Positions 6,378-14,961 are shown, counted from the first letter of the stretch. The stretch: DNA of 16,011 bases from Myxococcota bacterium (GCA_022710245.1 JAKLHH010000044.1:1-16011); one strand, 5' to 3'. Notes: generated from the letters alone by a model not told the origin. Numbers and translations are program-made.

Positions 6378-7664
6378 ATGCGTACTGTGCTGCGAGCGCT
6401 CCGTCGGGCGGCGGTCCGGGTCTGGCGGGCGCGCTACCTGGTGCCGCTCACCCCGCTCGGCGCGGTGGTGGCGGCGCTCGGCTACTGGCTGGTCGCGCGC
6501 GTTGGCCGCGAGAAGTACGACCTCGTCCTCTTCGCCGCCGGGCTCCTCGCGCTCCTCGTGGTGGCGCTGGCGCTCGCCGGCGTGCTGCTCCTCGGACTGC
6601 TGGTCTGGCTGCGCCTGCGCCAGGCCCCGGCCGCCGACCTGGAGCTGGAGACCGGCCTCACCGCGGGCACCGGCCTGCGCCTGCCCTGCCTCGCGCGCTG
6701 GCCGCTGCTCCAGCTCCGCGTCCTCTGGGAGGAGCCCGGCGAGGTGGAGGTCAGCCTCCTCCGACGAGGAGGCGGCGGCTGCGAGGAGCTGATCCGCCCC
6801 CTCGAGCGCGGCGAGGTGAGCCGCGTCGTGCGGCGCCTCGTCGTCAGCGACCTCTTCGGCTTCGCCCGCCTGGGCCCCGCCCGCGCCAGCGCCGCGCACC
6901 TCCGCGTGATCCCCGTGCGCGCCCGCATCACCGCGCACGTGACCCGCCGCTTCCTCGGCGGCGACGCGCTCTCCTGGCCGAGCGGCCCCGCCGAGGGCGA
7001 GCTGATCGAGATGCGGCGCTACGCCTACGGCGACCCGCTCCGCCACGTGCTGTGGAAGGCCTTCGCGCGCACCCGCAAGCTCCTCGTGCGCACCCCCGAG
7101 CGCGCCATCACCCCGCTGCCCAGCGCGGCCGCCTACTTCGTCGCCGGCCCCGCCGACGAGCCCTGCGCCTCGGCGGCGCGGCACTTCGTCGAGGAGGGGC
7201 TGCTCGGCAGCGACTTTCTCTTCGCCGCCGACGGCGCGCTCGAACCCACCGCGGACCCGGGCGAGGCGCTGCTGCAGGTGGTGCGCTCGGCGTCGCACCG
7301 CGACGCGGCCGGCGAGGGGCTGCACCGCTTCCTCGCCCGCCTCGAGGAGAACCGGCGCAAGAGCTGCGTCCTCTTCGTGCCGCCGCAGGCAGGGCCCTGG
7401 CTGGAGCGCGTCGAGCGCTGCCTCACGCTGGCGCCCGGCGCGCGCGCGGTCACCGCGATCGACGCCGAGCCGCGCGGGCCCGCCACCGCGCGCTGGCGGC
7501 GCTGGCTCTTCGCCGAGGGCGGGGACGCCACGCGGGCGCGCCGCTCGCTCGCCGAGGTGGTGCGCCGCCTCAGCGCGCGCGGCCTGGAGGTGAGCGTCCT
7601 CCACCGGCCGACGGGTGAGCTCCTCGGCCCGGCGCAGCTCTCGGCGCTGGAGCTCGCGGCGTGA
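6378..7664 (+). CDS. DUF58 family membrane protein
   Basis: This 428-residue protein belongs to the DUF58 family, which is commonly encoded beside MoxR ATPases. Two membrane segments occupy about residues 17-75 (VPLTPLGAVVAALGYWLV and a long Leu/Val-rich second segment). A beta-rich region follows, with the strand pair RVLWEEPGEVEVSLLRRG and the DLFGF signature seen in the family. The DUF58 hallmark lies near residues 213-240: RRYAYGDPLRHVLWKAFAR, then LLVRTPE, with Gly218-Asp219. The remaining ~190 residues look like a degenerate Rossmann-type region without an obvious metal-binding DxSxS. ATG 6378 is the first plausible start in a frame open far upstream. Its stop overlaps the next gene's GTG by four bases (GTGA). 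A scaffold role linking ATPase and membrane enzyme is inferred from the known association. Confidence 0.87.
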   Translation: MRTVLRALRRAAVRVWRARYLVPLTPLGAVVAALGYWLVARVGREKYDLVLFAAGLLALLVVALALAGVLLLGLLVWLRLRQAPAADLELETGLTAGTGLRLPCLARWPLLQLRVLWEEPGEVEVSLLRRGGGGCEELIRPLERGEVSRVVRRLVVSDLFGFARLGPARASAAHLRVIPVRARITAHVTRRFLGGDALSWPSGPAEGELIEMRRYAYGDPLRHVLWKAFARTRKLLVRTPERAITPLPSAAAYFVAGPADEPCASAARHFVEEGLLGSDFLFAADGALEPTADPGEALLQVVRSASHRDAAGEGLHRFLARLEENRRKSCVLFVPPQAGPWLERVERCLTLAPGARAVTAIDAEPRGPATARWRRWLFAEGGDATRARRSLAEVVRRLSARGLEVSVLHRPTGELLGPAQLSALELAA

Positions 7665-9814
7665 GCCGGCCCCTCGAGCTGCCCCGCGACTCGCTCCCAG
7701 CGCTCGGCGTCAAGGCGCTCCTCTACGCGGCCGCCCTCGCGCTCTACCTCTTGCCGCTCTCGGGCGTGCCGGGCATCGCCGCCTCCGTGGCGGGCGCGGT
7801 CTGCGGCATGGCGCTCGCGGCGCTGGCGCATCGGCGGCGGCTGCGCCTCGCGGCCGCGCTGGTGCTGGCGCTCTCCGGGCTCGTGGTGGCGTGGCAGCTC
7901 GGCGAGGGCGCGCTCGGGGCGGACCTCGTCGCGCGGCTCCTCGGCGTCAGGATCAGCTTCGCGGTCTCCGAGGTGATCACCTTCGGGCTCGGCGCGCTCG
8001 CCCTGATCTTCCTGCTCCGCCTCCTCTCGCTGGCGCGGCCGCCGCTCGCGCTCCTCGAGGTGGTCTTCGTCGCCGGCGCCGCGGCGGTCACCTTCGCGGA
8101 CCACCGCAACCGCATGCTCAACCGGCCGCGCTTCTTCTCCGACTGGGCCTGGACGCTCGGCGTCGATCCGGGGACGGTGCTGGTCGGGGTCGGGATCGCC
8201 GCCGCGCTCGCCGCCATCTTCCTCTTCCTGCGCGGGCAGTCGCTGCTCAAGCTGGCGACCACGCTGCTCCTGCTCCTCCTGGCCGGCGGCGCGCTCTTCG
8301 TCCTCAAGGAGAAGCGGATCGACCCCAAGGAGCCCCTCGACGCCCTCAACCTGAGCGGCAAGGGGCAGGGCAGCGGGAGCGGCAGCGGCAGCGGCTCGGG
8401 CGGGGGCGGCGGGGGCGGCGGGCAGTCGCAGAACCCCTTCAAGGACAGCTACGACAGCAAGACGCCCCCGAGCCCGGTGGCGATCGCGGTGCTGCGCGAC
8501 GACTTCGAGCCGGCCGGCGACCTGATGTACTTCCGCCAGCAGACGCTCTCGACCTACAACGGCCACCACCTGGTGGTGGGGACCGCCGAGGGCTGGGACG
8601 GAGACCTCTTCGCCGAGTTCCCCCGCGGCGGCCCGCTCCGGGCGCCGCCCGTGCAGAGCGCGCCCGAGCACGTGCTGGTGCCGACGACGATGTACCTCCT
8701 CGTCGACCACCCGCAGCCGCTCGCGCTCTCGCACGCGGTCAGGCTGGCGCCGGCGGCGAACCCGAACCCGCAGCAGTTCGTGGCCGCCTACGACGCCCAG
8801 TCGCTGGCGCTCGCGGTCACCCCGCAGCGCCTCCTCGGGCGGCGCTCGATCCCGGCCGGCTGGACCCCGGCGCAGCGCGCCCACTACCTGGCGCTCCCCG
8901 ACGACCCCCGCTACGCCGCGCTCTCGGACATCATCGTCCGCGACGTCGACCCGCGCTTCGCCGAGGACGACCTGGCGCGCGCCTGGGCGATCAAGCGCTA
9001 TCTCGAGCGCGAGGGCTACTACACGATGAGCTCGACGCACGCGAGCTCGAGCGATCCCACCGCGTCCTTCCTCTTCGGCTCGCTCCGCGGCTACTGCGTC
9101 CACTTCGCGCACGCGGCGGTCTACCTCTTCCGCAGCCAGGGGATCGCGGCGCGCGTCGCGCTCGGCTACGCGGTGCAGACGAGCAAGCGCAGCGGCGGCT
9201 CCTCGGTGCTGATCATGAACGACCGCGCGCACGCCTGGCCGGAGATCCACCTGGAGGGGATCGGCTGGGTCACCTTCGACGTCCACCCGGAGCGCACCGA
9301 CGTGGCGCCGCCCTCGCCGGTCGACTACGATCTGGAGAAGCTGCTCGGCGAGCTGGCGCGCAGCGACAAGACGGCCGGCGTCACCGCCGAGGGGAGGCCG
9401 CTCCAGATCCCCTGGCGCCTGGTAGGGCTCGGCCTCGGGCTGCTGGTGATGGCGCTGCTCGTCCTCGCCTACCTGGCGAAGGCGCTCCGCCGCCTCTCGC
9501 CGCGCCTGGTCGGGGAGCGCGACCACGCACGTCGGCTCTACCTCGCCGTGCTCGACCGTCTCTCCGACCTCGGGCAGCCCCGGCTGCCCGGCGAGACCCG
9601 CGAGCGCCACGCGGAGCGGCTGCGCGCGCTCGCCCCCAGCCTCGAGCCGCTCACCCGAGCGCACCTGCGGCAGGCGCTCGGCGGGCGGGCGGCCTCGAGG
9701 GAGGAGCTCGCGCGCCTGGCCCGCGCGGTGGCCGGCGAGCTGCGACGCAACGTGCCGCCGCTCCGGCGCGCGCTCGCGGCGCTGAACCCGATCGGGTGGG
9801 TGAGGACACGGTAG
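7661..9814 (+). CDS. TgpA-like membrane protein with periplasmic transglutaminase domain
   Basis: This 717-residue protein starts at GTG 7661, overlapping the DUF58 stop, with GGAG eight bases before it. Residues 1-230 hold about seven to eight membrane segments. A Gly/Ser linker (232-257) precedes an extended soluble domain. The transglutaminase core has GYCVHFAHAAVYLFRSQGI (Cys479), NDRAHAWPEIHLEGIGW (His524) and FDVHPE (Asp540), the expected Cys-His-Asp triad. A single membrane segment near 586-608 then leads to a C-terminal tail of about 100 residues resembling DUF4129. This order (membrane bundle, transglutaminase, membrane helix, DUF4129) is that of TgpA from Pseudomonas, where the core lies in the periplasm. 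The family is usually encoded with MoxR and DUF58, both of which flank it here. Whether it cross-links, deamidates or cleaves proteins cannot be told from sequence. Confidence 0.88.
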   Translation: MSRPLELPRDSLPALGVKALLYAAALALYLLPLSGVPGIAASVAGAVCGMALAALAHRRRLRLAAALVLALSGLVVAWQLGEGALGADLVARLLGVRISFAVSEVITFGLGALALIFLLRLLSLARPPLALLEVVFVAGAAAVTFADHRNRMLNRPRFFSDWAWTLGVDPGTVLVGVGIAAALAAIFLFLRGQSLLKLATTLLLLLLAGGALFVLKEKRIDPKEPLDALNLSGKGQGSGSGSGSGSGGGGGGGGQSQNPFKDSYDSKTPPSPVAIAVLRDDFEPAGDLMYFRQQTLSTYNGHHLVVGTAEGWDGDLFAEFPRGGPLRAPPVQSAPEHVLVPTTMYLLVDHPQPLALSHAVRLAPAANPNPQQFVAAYDAQSLALAVTPQRLLGRRSIPAGWTPAQRAHYLALPDDPRYAALSDIIVRDVDPRFAEDDLARAWAIKRYLEREGYYTMSSTHASSSDPTASFLFGSLRGYCVHFAHAAVYLFRSQGIAARVALGYAVQTSKRSGGSSVLIMNDRAHAWPEIHLEGIGWVTFDVHPERTDVAPPSPVDYDLEKLLGELARSDKTAGVTAEGRPLQIPWRLVGLGLGLLVMALLVLAYLAKALRRLSPRLVGERDHARRLYLAVLDRLSDLGQPRLPGETRERHAERLRALAPSLEPLTRAHLRQALGGRAASREELARLARAVAGELRRNVPPLRRALAALNPIGWVRTR
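8354..8431 (+). repeat. Gly/Ser low-complexity linker inside the transglutaminase gene
   Basis: Codons 232-257 encode alternating Gly-Ser followed by eight Gly in a row and then Gln-Ser-Gln. It joins the membrane bundle to the extracytoplasmic domain and looks like a flexible tether. The repetitive GGC/AGC DNA could vary in length by slippage while staying in frame only in multiples of three bases. Confidence 0.75.
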
Positions 9815-9870
9815 GGAGCGGCGTAACAGGAAGAGAACCCGGGGCCGCCAAGGGCCCTCGAGGAGAGACG

Positions 9871-10908
9871 ATGATCAGCGACCCAGCAAGCCTCCCCCTC
9901 GCCACCGCCGCGCCCGAGCCGGCGCCCGACAGCGCGCTCGCTGACGCGCAGCAGGTCGCCGATCGCGTGCGCGCGCGGATCCGCGAGCACGTGATGGGGC
10001 GCGACGACGTGATCGAGCTGGTGCTGGTCTCGCTCTTCGCCGACGGGCACATCCTCCTCGAGGACTACCCGGGCTCGGGCAAGACCACGCTCGCCAAGGC
10101 GCTCGGCGACTCGATCGAGGACGACCTCCCCGACGACGACATCCCCGGGTTCCGGCGCATCCAGTTCACCCCCGACCTGCTGCCGTCGGACGTCACCGGC
10201 GTGCTGGTCTTCGACACCGAGTCGAACACCTTCGCCTTCCGCCGCGGGCCGATCTTCGCCTACGTGGTGCTGGTCGACGAGATCAACCGCACCTCGCCGA
10301 AGGTGCAGGCGGCGCTCCTCGAGGCGATGGCGGAGAAGCAGGTCACCGTCGACAACGTCAGCTACAAGCTGAACGAGCTCTTCTTCGTCATCGCCACCCA
10401 GAACCCGCTCGACGTGGCCGGCACCTACCCGCTGCCGCTGGCGCAGATCGATCGCTTCCTCTTCAAGGTGCGGATGAAGCACGTCGACCGCGCCGCCGAG
10501 CTGGAGGTGCTGGAGACCTGGGGCACGCCGAAGGCGCCCTGCACGCTGCCCCGGGTGAGCCGCGGCGAGATCGTCCGCTCGCGCGAGGTGATCCGGCGGA
10601 CCGTCCACCTCGCGCGCGGGGTGAAGGAGTGCCTGGTCGACACGGCGCGCGCGCTGCGTGAGGACAAGCGGATCATCCAGGGCGTCTCCACCCGCTCGCT
10701 GGTGCAGGCGGTGCCGGCGCTGCAGACGCTGGCCCTCTTCCGCGGCCGCGACTTCGTCTCCACCGAGGACCTCGAGTACCTGCTCCCCTACCTCCTCGCG
10801 CACCGCATCGAGCTGGCGCCGGGGAGCGGCGCGGTCGAGGAGATCATCAAGGCCGGGGCCGAGCGCCCGGTGGAGGTGCTCTCGCGCTCGACGCTGCGGA
10901 GGAGCTGA
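9871..10908 (+). CDS. MoxR family AAA+ ATPase
   Basis: This 345-residue cytoplasmic ATPase starts at ATG 9871 behind AGGAGAG. After a 30-residue acidic leader come VMGRDDVIELVLVSLF and Walker A EDYPGSGKTTLAKAL (Lys71). The MoxR segment FRRIQFTPDLLPSDVTGV follows, then Walker B VVLVDEINRTSPKVQ (Asp136-Glu137), sensor 1 FFVIATQNPLDVAGTYPLP (Asn178) and AQIDRFLF. The C-terminal lid carries STRSLVQAVPALQTLALFRG, close to the MoxR sensor 2 region. All motifs look intact. MoxR proteins act as chaperones or remodelling factors with DUF58 or VWA partners. It lies third, after DUF58 and the transglutaminase, with a 56-base gap before it and a 1-base gap after it. The gap upstream holds only the ribosome binding site and no strong promoter. 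Confidence 0.93.
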   Translation: MISDPASLPLATAAPEPAPDSALADAQQVADRVRARIREHVMGRDDVIELVLVSLFADGHILLEDYPGSGKTTLAKALGDSIEDDLPDDDIPGFRRIQFTPDLLPSDVTGVLVFDTESNTFAFRRGPIFAYVVLVDEINRTSPKVQAALLEAMAEKQVTVDNVSYKLNELFFVIATQNPLDVAGTYPLPLAQIDRFLFKVRMKHVDRAAELEVLETWGTPKAPCTLPRVSRGEIVRSREVIRRTVHLARGVKECLVDTARALREDKRIIQGVSTRSLVQAVPALQTLALFRGRDFVSTEDLEYLLPYLLAHRIELAPGSGAVEEIIKAGAERPVEVLSRSTLRRS

Positions 10909-10909
10909 C

Positions 10910-12916
10910 TTGCCGCAGCGGCGCACACGTCCGGGGCGGTGGTGGCGGACGGCGCTCGCCGCGCTCGCTGCGGTGGCCCTCTGCCTCGGCGTCCGCCCCG
11001 GGAGCCCGCGGGCGGCCCACCCCCTCGACGGGGACGCCGCCGAGCAGGAGCTGATCACCAACGTGCGCGGGGGTAAGCTGATCCGCGCGCGCGAGCAGGC
11101 GGAGAAGATCCTGAAGGGCCGGCCCGACTCGGTGCTCGCCCGCTACGGCCTCGCGGTGGTCTTCCACGACGAGGAGGGCAACCTGCCGCGGGCGCTCTAC
11201 CACGTGCGGCTCGCCGAGAAGCAGCTCGCCGCGCGCTGGGGCGCTGCCCCGACGGACGCGGAGGCCCAGGCCTGGCACAAGCGCATCCTCGAGGAGGAGG
11301 AGGAGATCCTCGCCGAGATGGACCGGCGCGAGGACCAGCTGAAGCTGATGGACCGCTGGGACGCGCTCTACAACCCGAAGATGGACCGCCGGCGGATCTG
11401 GCCGTTGATGAAGCTCCACCGCTTCGACGAGGCGGTCCGGCTGGCGAAGAGGGTCGCGCTCTCCGACGACCTGCAGGTGCGCATCACCGGCCTCAACGGG
11501 CTGCTCGCCATCGAGTCGGAGCGGCTGCAGCCGCGCGCCTGCTTCAAGGTCGCCACCGAGGCGGTCGAGGCGACCGGCAGCCAGTCCTGCATCCTCGCCG
11601 AGAACGCGGCCGAGGCGGCCTTCGCGGTCTACCGCTTCGGCGAGGTCGAGCGGCTGGCGCAGAAGTCGCTGCAGGCCAAGCTGCAGGACTGCCCGGCCTC
11701 GGCCTACCCGCACCTCGCCAACCTCTACCTGCTGCGAGGGGACTTTCAGCGCGCGATGACGGCGGTGAAGTCGGCGCGCGAGCACGGCATCCAGCGCCGC
11801 TACCGGCAGCAGTTCGAGATGGGCAACCAGACCTGGCTGGCGCGGCTCCTCCACGCCCTCGGGCAGACGGAGAAGGCGCTCGAGGTGAGCGAGCAGGTGG
11901 CCAAGGCCCCGGACCGGGTGGGGATGACCAGCTTCTCGCTCGACGTGATGCGGGCCATCGCGCTCGTCGAGCACCACGCGGCCCTCGAGGTGCGCGGCGA
12001 GGACCTGCGCGAGCGCGCCTCGGCGCGGCCGCTCGGCGAGCGCGTGAAGGCCTGGTGGCGGCTCCGCGCCCTCGAGCAGAGCGCCTGGCTCGTGCGGCGC
12101 CGCGCCGACCGGCTGCTGGCGCCGAAGGACACGCTGCTCCACCTGGTGCGCCCCTACTACAAGCCGATCCCGCCCTGGAACGCCGGCGCGCTGGTGCCGG
12201 TGGCCGGGGCGGGCGTCCTCCGCCGCGCCATCCGCGAGGTGCAGGGGCGCGAGACGATGCCGAAGGAGACGGCGCCCTACCTCGACGCGCTGGAGGTGGA
12301 GATCCTGCACCGCGAGGGCGAGCGCGCGAAGGCGCTCGAGCTCGCGCGCCGGGCGCTCGCCGCCCTGCCCCGCGAGGAGGTGCTGCTGCGGGGCCGCCTC
12401 GAGGCGATCGCCGCCGAGGCCGCGCGGCGCCTCGGGCGGGCGAGCGAGGCCGAGGAGCTCTTCCACGCGGTCCTCGAGCGCTTCGCGACGGCGGTGCGGC
12501 TGGTCGGCGCGCGGCTCCCGGTGGAGGTGCGCTCGGACGGCGCGCGGCTGCCGGCGAAGGTGGCCGCGGCGCTGCTCCGCTCGCCGCGCCTGGCGCCCGG
12601 GGGCGGCGGCTTCACGGTGATGGTGAGCGCGCAGGGCAAGGACCTCGCCCCTCATCGCGGAGCGTCCGCAGGACGCCAGCAGGGCGAGGTGCGCGTCTGT
12701 CTGCAGGGCCGCGGCGGTCGTCGCTACGCCTGCGGCGTCCGCGACGTCTCGGCGGCGAAGAGCGACGACGAGCGCGTCGCCCTGGCGATCGACGAGTTCC
12801 ACGCCAAGGTCTTCGCGCCGAAGATCGACCTCACGCAGCGGGACATCAACAGCCTCGACGGCAGCGCGGTCCGCGGCGACGCCGACGAGGTGCTCAAGCA
12901 GGTGCTCGGCAAATGA
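10910..12916 (+). CDS. Exported TPR-type repeat protein with a C-terminal unknown domain
   Basis: This 668-residue protein starts at TTG 10910, one base after the MoxR stop, with GGAGGAG five bases before it. Residues 1-36 form a signal peptide (basic MPQRRTRPGRWWR, hydrophobic ALAALAAVALCLG, then PRAAHP). Helical repeats fill most of the rest. TPR-like pairs include LARYGLAVVFHDEEGNLPRA, YPHLANLYLLRGDFQRAMTA, LLHALGQTEKALEVSEQVA and AKALELARRALAALP. From about residue 525 the character changes to a mixed domain (RLPVEVRSDGARLPAKVAAA, LLRSPRL, GGGGFTVMVSA) with Cys597 and Cys608 eleven residues apart. I do not recognise that domain. Its stop overlaps the next gene's ATG (ATGA). TPRs usually hold partners, so a periplasmic scaffold for the transglutaminase or MORN protein is plausible inference. 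Confidence 0.85.
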   Translation: MPQRRTRPGRWWRTALAALAAVALCLGVRPGSPRAAHPLDGDAAEQELITNVRGGKLIRAREQAEKILKGRPDSVLARYGLAVVFHDEEGNLPRALYHVRLAEKQLAARWGAAPTDAEAQAWHKRILEEEEEILAEMDRREDQLKLMDRWDALYNPKMDRRRIWPLMKLHRFDEAVRLAKRVALSDDLQVRITGLNGLLAIESERLQPRACFKVATEAVEATGSQSCILAENAAEAAFAVYRFGEVERLAQKSLQAKLQDCPASAYPHLANLYLLRGDFQRAMTAVKSAREHGIQRRYRQQFEMGNQTWLARLLHALGQTEKALEVSEQVAKAPDRVGMTSFSLDVMRAIALVEHHAALEVRGEDLRERASARPLGERVKAWWRLRALEQSAWLVRRRADRLLAPKDTLLHLVRPYYKPIPPWNAGALVPVAGAGVLRRAIREVQGRETMPKETAPYLDALEVEILHREGERAKALELARRALAALPREEVLLRGRLEAIAAEAARRLGRASEAEELFHAVLERFATAVRLVGARLPVEVRSDGARLPAKVAAALLRSPRLAPGGGGFTVMVSAQGKDLAPHRGASAGRQQGEVRVCLQGRGGRRYACGVRDVSAAKSDDERVALAIDEFHAKVFAPKIDLTQRDINSLDGSAVRGDADEVLKQVLGK

Positions 12917-14931
12917 CGTCGTCGCTGAGACCGGGACCAGCGCTCCTCGCCCTCCTCGCCCTCGCGGTGCTCGCCGGTCCGGTCGCCCGCGCCGAGGCGC
13001 CCCGCTCCGCGCCCTCCGATCCGATCAGCAGCCCCGAGGCCTGCCGCGCGCGCGGCGGCGAGTGGCGCAGCGAGGGCGGGGGCCTCGGCTGCAAGCTCGC
13101 CGGCCGGCGCGAGGGCCGCTGGACCTCCGCCTCCGGCGGCGGCAACCGCTGGGAGCTGACCTACCGCGCCGGCGTCCTCGAGGGCCCCGCCCGCACCTAC
13201 TTCGGGAGCTGCGTGAAGGAGTCCGAGGGCCGCTACCACCTGGGCCGCCGGGAGGGGACCTGGACCTTCCACTTCCCCACCGGGATCAAGGCCGAGGAGG
13301 GGCCCTACGTCGCCGGCGTGCGCGAGGGGATCTGGCGCGAGTACCACGAGGAGGGGCCGCGCGTCAGCGAGGGCCCCTACCGCCGCGGCCGCGCCGACGG
13401 GCTCTTCACCGAGTGGTTCACCAACGGCCAGCGCTGGCAGCAGGTCCGCTTCCGCGAGGGCGAGCGGCAGGGCGAGCTCGTGCTCCGCTGCAAGCAGGAG
13501 CTGAAGGGGAGCTGGTCGGTCGACTACAAGGAGCGCACGCAGGGGTGCCTGGTCTCCCGTCGCCGCGAGGGGATCTGGATGGGCTACCACGAGGCGGGCG
13601 CGCGCGCGTGGGAGGCGGAGCACCACGGCGACCTGCAGGACGGCCGCTACCGCGAGTGGCACCCCACCGGCCAGCTCCTCACCGAGGGGCGCTACTCGGG
13701 CGGCGTCCCCGTCGGCGTGCACGTCTTTCGCGCGGCCGACGGCAAGGTCCTCGGCTCCTCGAACATCATCAGCGGCAACGGCCGCTGGGTCTCCTTCTTT
13801 CCGAACGGGCACAAGAAGGAGGAGGGCGAGTACCGCGGCGCGCTCTGGGAGGGCGGCTGGACCCGCTACTTCGAGAGCGGCAACGTGGAGAGCCGCTGGG
13901 TCTATCGCAAGGGGCGCGCGGAGGGGCCGCACTCGCGCTACTACAAGACGAGCGAGCTGCTCCTCACCGGCGCCTACAAGGACGGCCAGCGCGCCGGGCG
14001 CTGGGAGGCGTTCTACCCGAACGGCCAGAAGCTCTGGAGCGGCCTCTACGAGGGCGGGCTGCAGTCGGGGCCGTGGACCGAGTGGCAGTACACCGGTCAG
14101 AAGAAGAGCGAGGGGAGCTACCTCGTCGGCGCCAAGAGCGGCGTCTGGATCGACTACCACGCCAACGGCAAGAAGAAGAGCGAGGGCCCCTACCTCGACG
14201 ACCGCCGCGAGGGCGAGTTCACCTTCTGGTGGCCCTCGGGCGTCTTCTGGCGCAAGGTGCGCTTCCGGCTCGACCGCGAGCTCGACCCCGACCGCGACCT
14301 CTGCCTCGCGAAGGGGGGCAGGCCGGTCGTCGACACGAAGGAGCGCTACGTCGGCTGTCAGATCTGCCTGCCCACGCCGGAGGGGAAGACCACCCAGCAG
14401 CGGGTGGCGCACTGGACCTGGTGGCACGCGACCGGGAAGAAGGAGCGCGAGGGGAGCTATGAGGACGGTCTGCAGGACGGGCTCTGGCGCACCTGGTACG
14501 AGGACGGCGCGCGCATGCTCGAGGGGACCTACCGGCTCGGCAAGGAGACGGGCACCTGGCGAGGGTACTTTCGCGCCGGGCGCCCGAAGTTCTCGGGGGC
14601 CTACAGCGCGGGTCGCGAGAGCGGGCGCTGGACGACCTTCCACGAGGCGGGCGGCCGCGCCTCGGAGGGGAGCTACGAGGGCGGCAAGCGCGTGGGGACG
14701 TGGACCTTCTACCACCCAGGCGGGGCGAAGAAGCAGGAGGGGCGCTTCGAGGACGGGCGCGAGGAGGGGCGCTGGAGCTCCTTCTACGAGGACGGGCGCA
14801 AGCGCGCCGAGGGCGCGTTCCACCAGGGCAAGCGCGAGGGGCCGTGGACCTACTGGAAGCGCGACGGCTCGCGCTGGATGCAGGTCACCTATCGCGGCGG
14901 TCGCGAGGAGCGCTCCGCCGAGGCGCCCTGA
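12913..14931 (+). CDS. Exported MORN-repeat protein (about 22 repeats, YwqK-like)
   Basis: This 672-residue protein starts at ATG 12913 inside an ATGA overlap. Residues 1-27 are a signal peptide ending ARA. I count about 22 repeats of 23-24 residues of the MORN_2/YwqK kind (EG-x-W-x-x-Y-x-x-x-G-x-x-x-x-EG-x-Y-x-x-G), such as EGTWTFHFPTGIKAEEGPYV and SGVWIDYHANGKKKSEGPYL. Three segments interrupt the array, each bracketed by cysteines: Cys44-Cys60, Cys193-Cys212 and Cys464-Cys482 (with Cys485). Cys100 is the remaining one. MORN_2 proteins are sometimes labelled antitoxins by similarity to YwqK, but nothing here supports that role. The repeats should stack into a long beta-sheet ribbon in the periplasm or at the surface. 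It is the last gene of the unit, and a short hairpin with T4 follows at 14962. Confidence 0.9.
   Translation: MTSSLRPGPALLALLALAVLAGPVARAEAPRSAPSDPISSPEACRARGGEWRSEGGGLGCKLAGRREGRWTSASGGGNRWELTYRAGVLEGPARTYFGSCVKESEGRYHLGRREGTWTFHFPTGIKAEEGPYVAGVREGIWREYHEEGPRVSEGPYRRGRADGLFTEWFTNGQRWQQVRFREGERQGELVLRCKQELKGSWSVDYKERTQGCLVSRRREGIWMGYHEAGARAWEAEHHGDLQDGRYREWHPTGQLLTEGRYSGGVPVGVHVFRAADGKVLGSSNIISGNGRWVSFFPNGHKKEEGEYRGALWEGGWTRYFESGNVESRWVYRKGRAEGPHSRYYKTSELLLTGAYKDGQRAGRWEAFYPNGQKLWSGLYEGGLQSGPWTEWQYTGQKKSEGSYLVGAKSGVWIDYHANGKKKSEGPYLDDRREGEFTFWWPSGVFWRKVRFRLDRELDPDRDLCLAKGGRPVVDTKERYVGCQICLPTPEGKTTQQRVAHWTWWHATGKKEREGSYEDGLQDGLWRTWYEDGARMLEGTYRLGKETGTWRGYFRAGRPKFSGAYSAGRESGRWTTFHEAGGRASEGSYEGGKRVGTWTFYHPGGAKKQEGRFEDGREEGRWSSFYEDGRKRAEGAFHQGKREGPWTYWKRDGSRWMQVTYRGGREERSAEAP
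13102..14916 (+). repeat. MORN repeat array, period about 70-72 bases
   Basis: The coding DNA repeats with the 23-24-codon period of the MORN motif. Recurring words are GAGGGGAGCTAC-like segments (EGSY) and GGCGCGAGG-like segments. Copies differ enough that recombination between them is limited, but the last seven (about 14430-14916) look most alike. Non-repeat inserts with paired cysteines lie near 13489-13548 and 14302-14367. Confidence 0.7.
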
Positions 14932-14961
14932 AGTACCACCCCCACCCGCGCACTTTTCTCG

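Noticed and set aside
7133..9664. 843-residue open frame on the minus strand opposite the DUF58 and transglutaminase genes
   Set aside because: It is rich in Arg, Glu, Ala and Gly without domain motifs and is the mirror of high-GC coding sequence. The plus-strand genes have clear catalytic motifs.
10847..12802. 651-residue minus-strand frame opposite the TPR gene
   Set aside because: Antisense shadow with low-complexity composition and no recognisable domain; it also overlaps MoxR's end and spans the TPR coding frame.
12724..14823. 699-residue minus-strand frame opposite the MORN array
   Set aside because: Its periodic Ala/Leu/Pro composition simply mirrors the MORN repeats on the other strand.
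12913..14931. MORN protein as an antitoxin because of YwqK similarity
   Set aside because: That label comes from automated naming of MORN_2 proteins. A signal peptide, 22 repeats and the operon context do not fit a cytoplasmic antitoxin.
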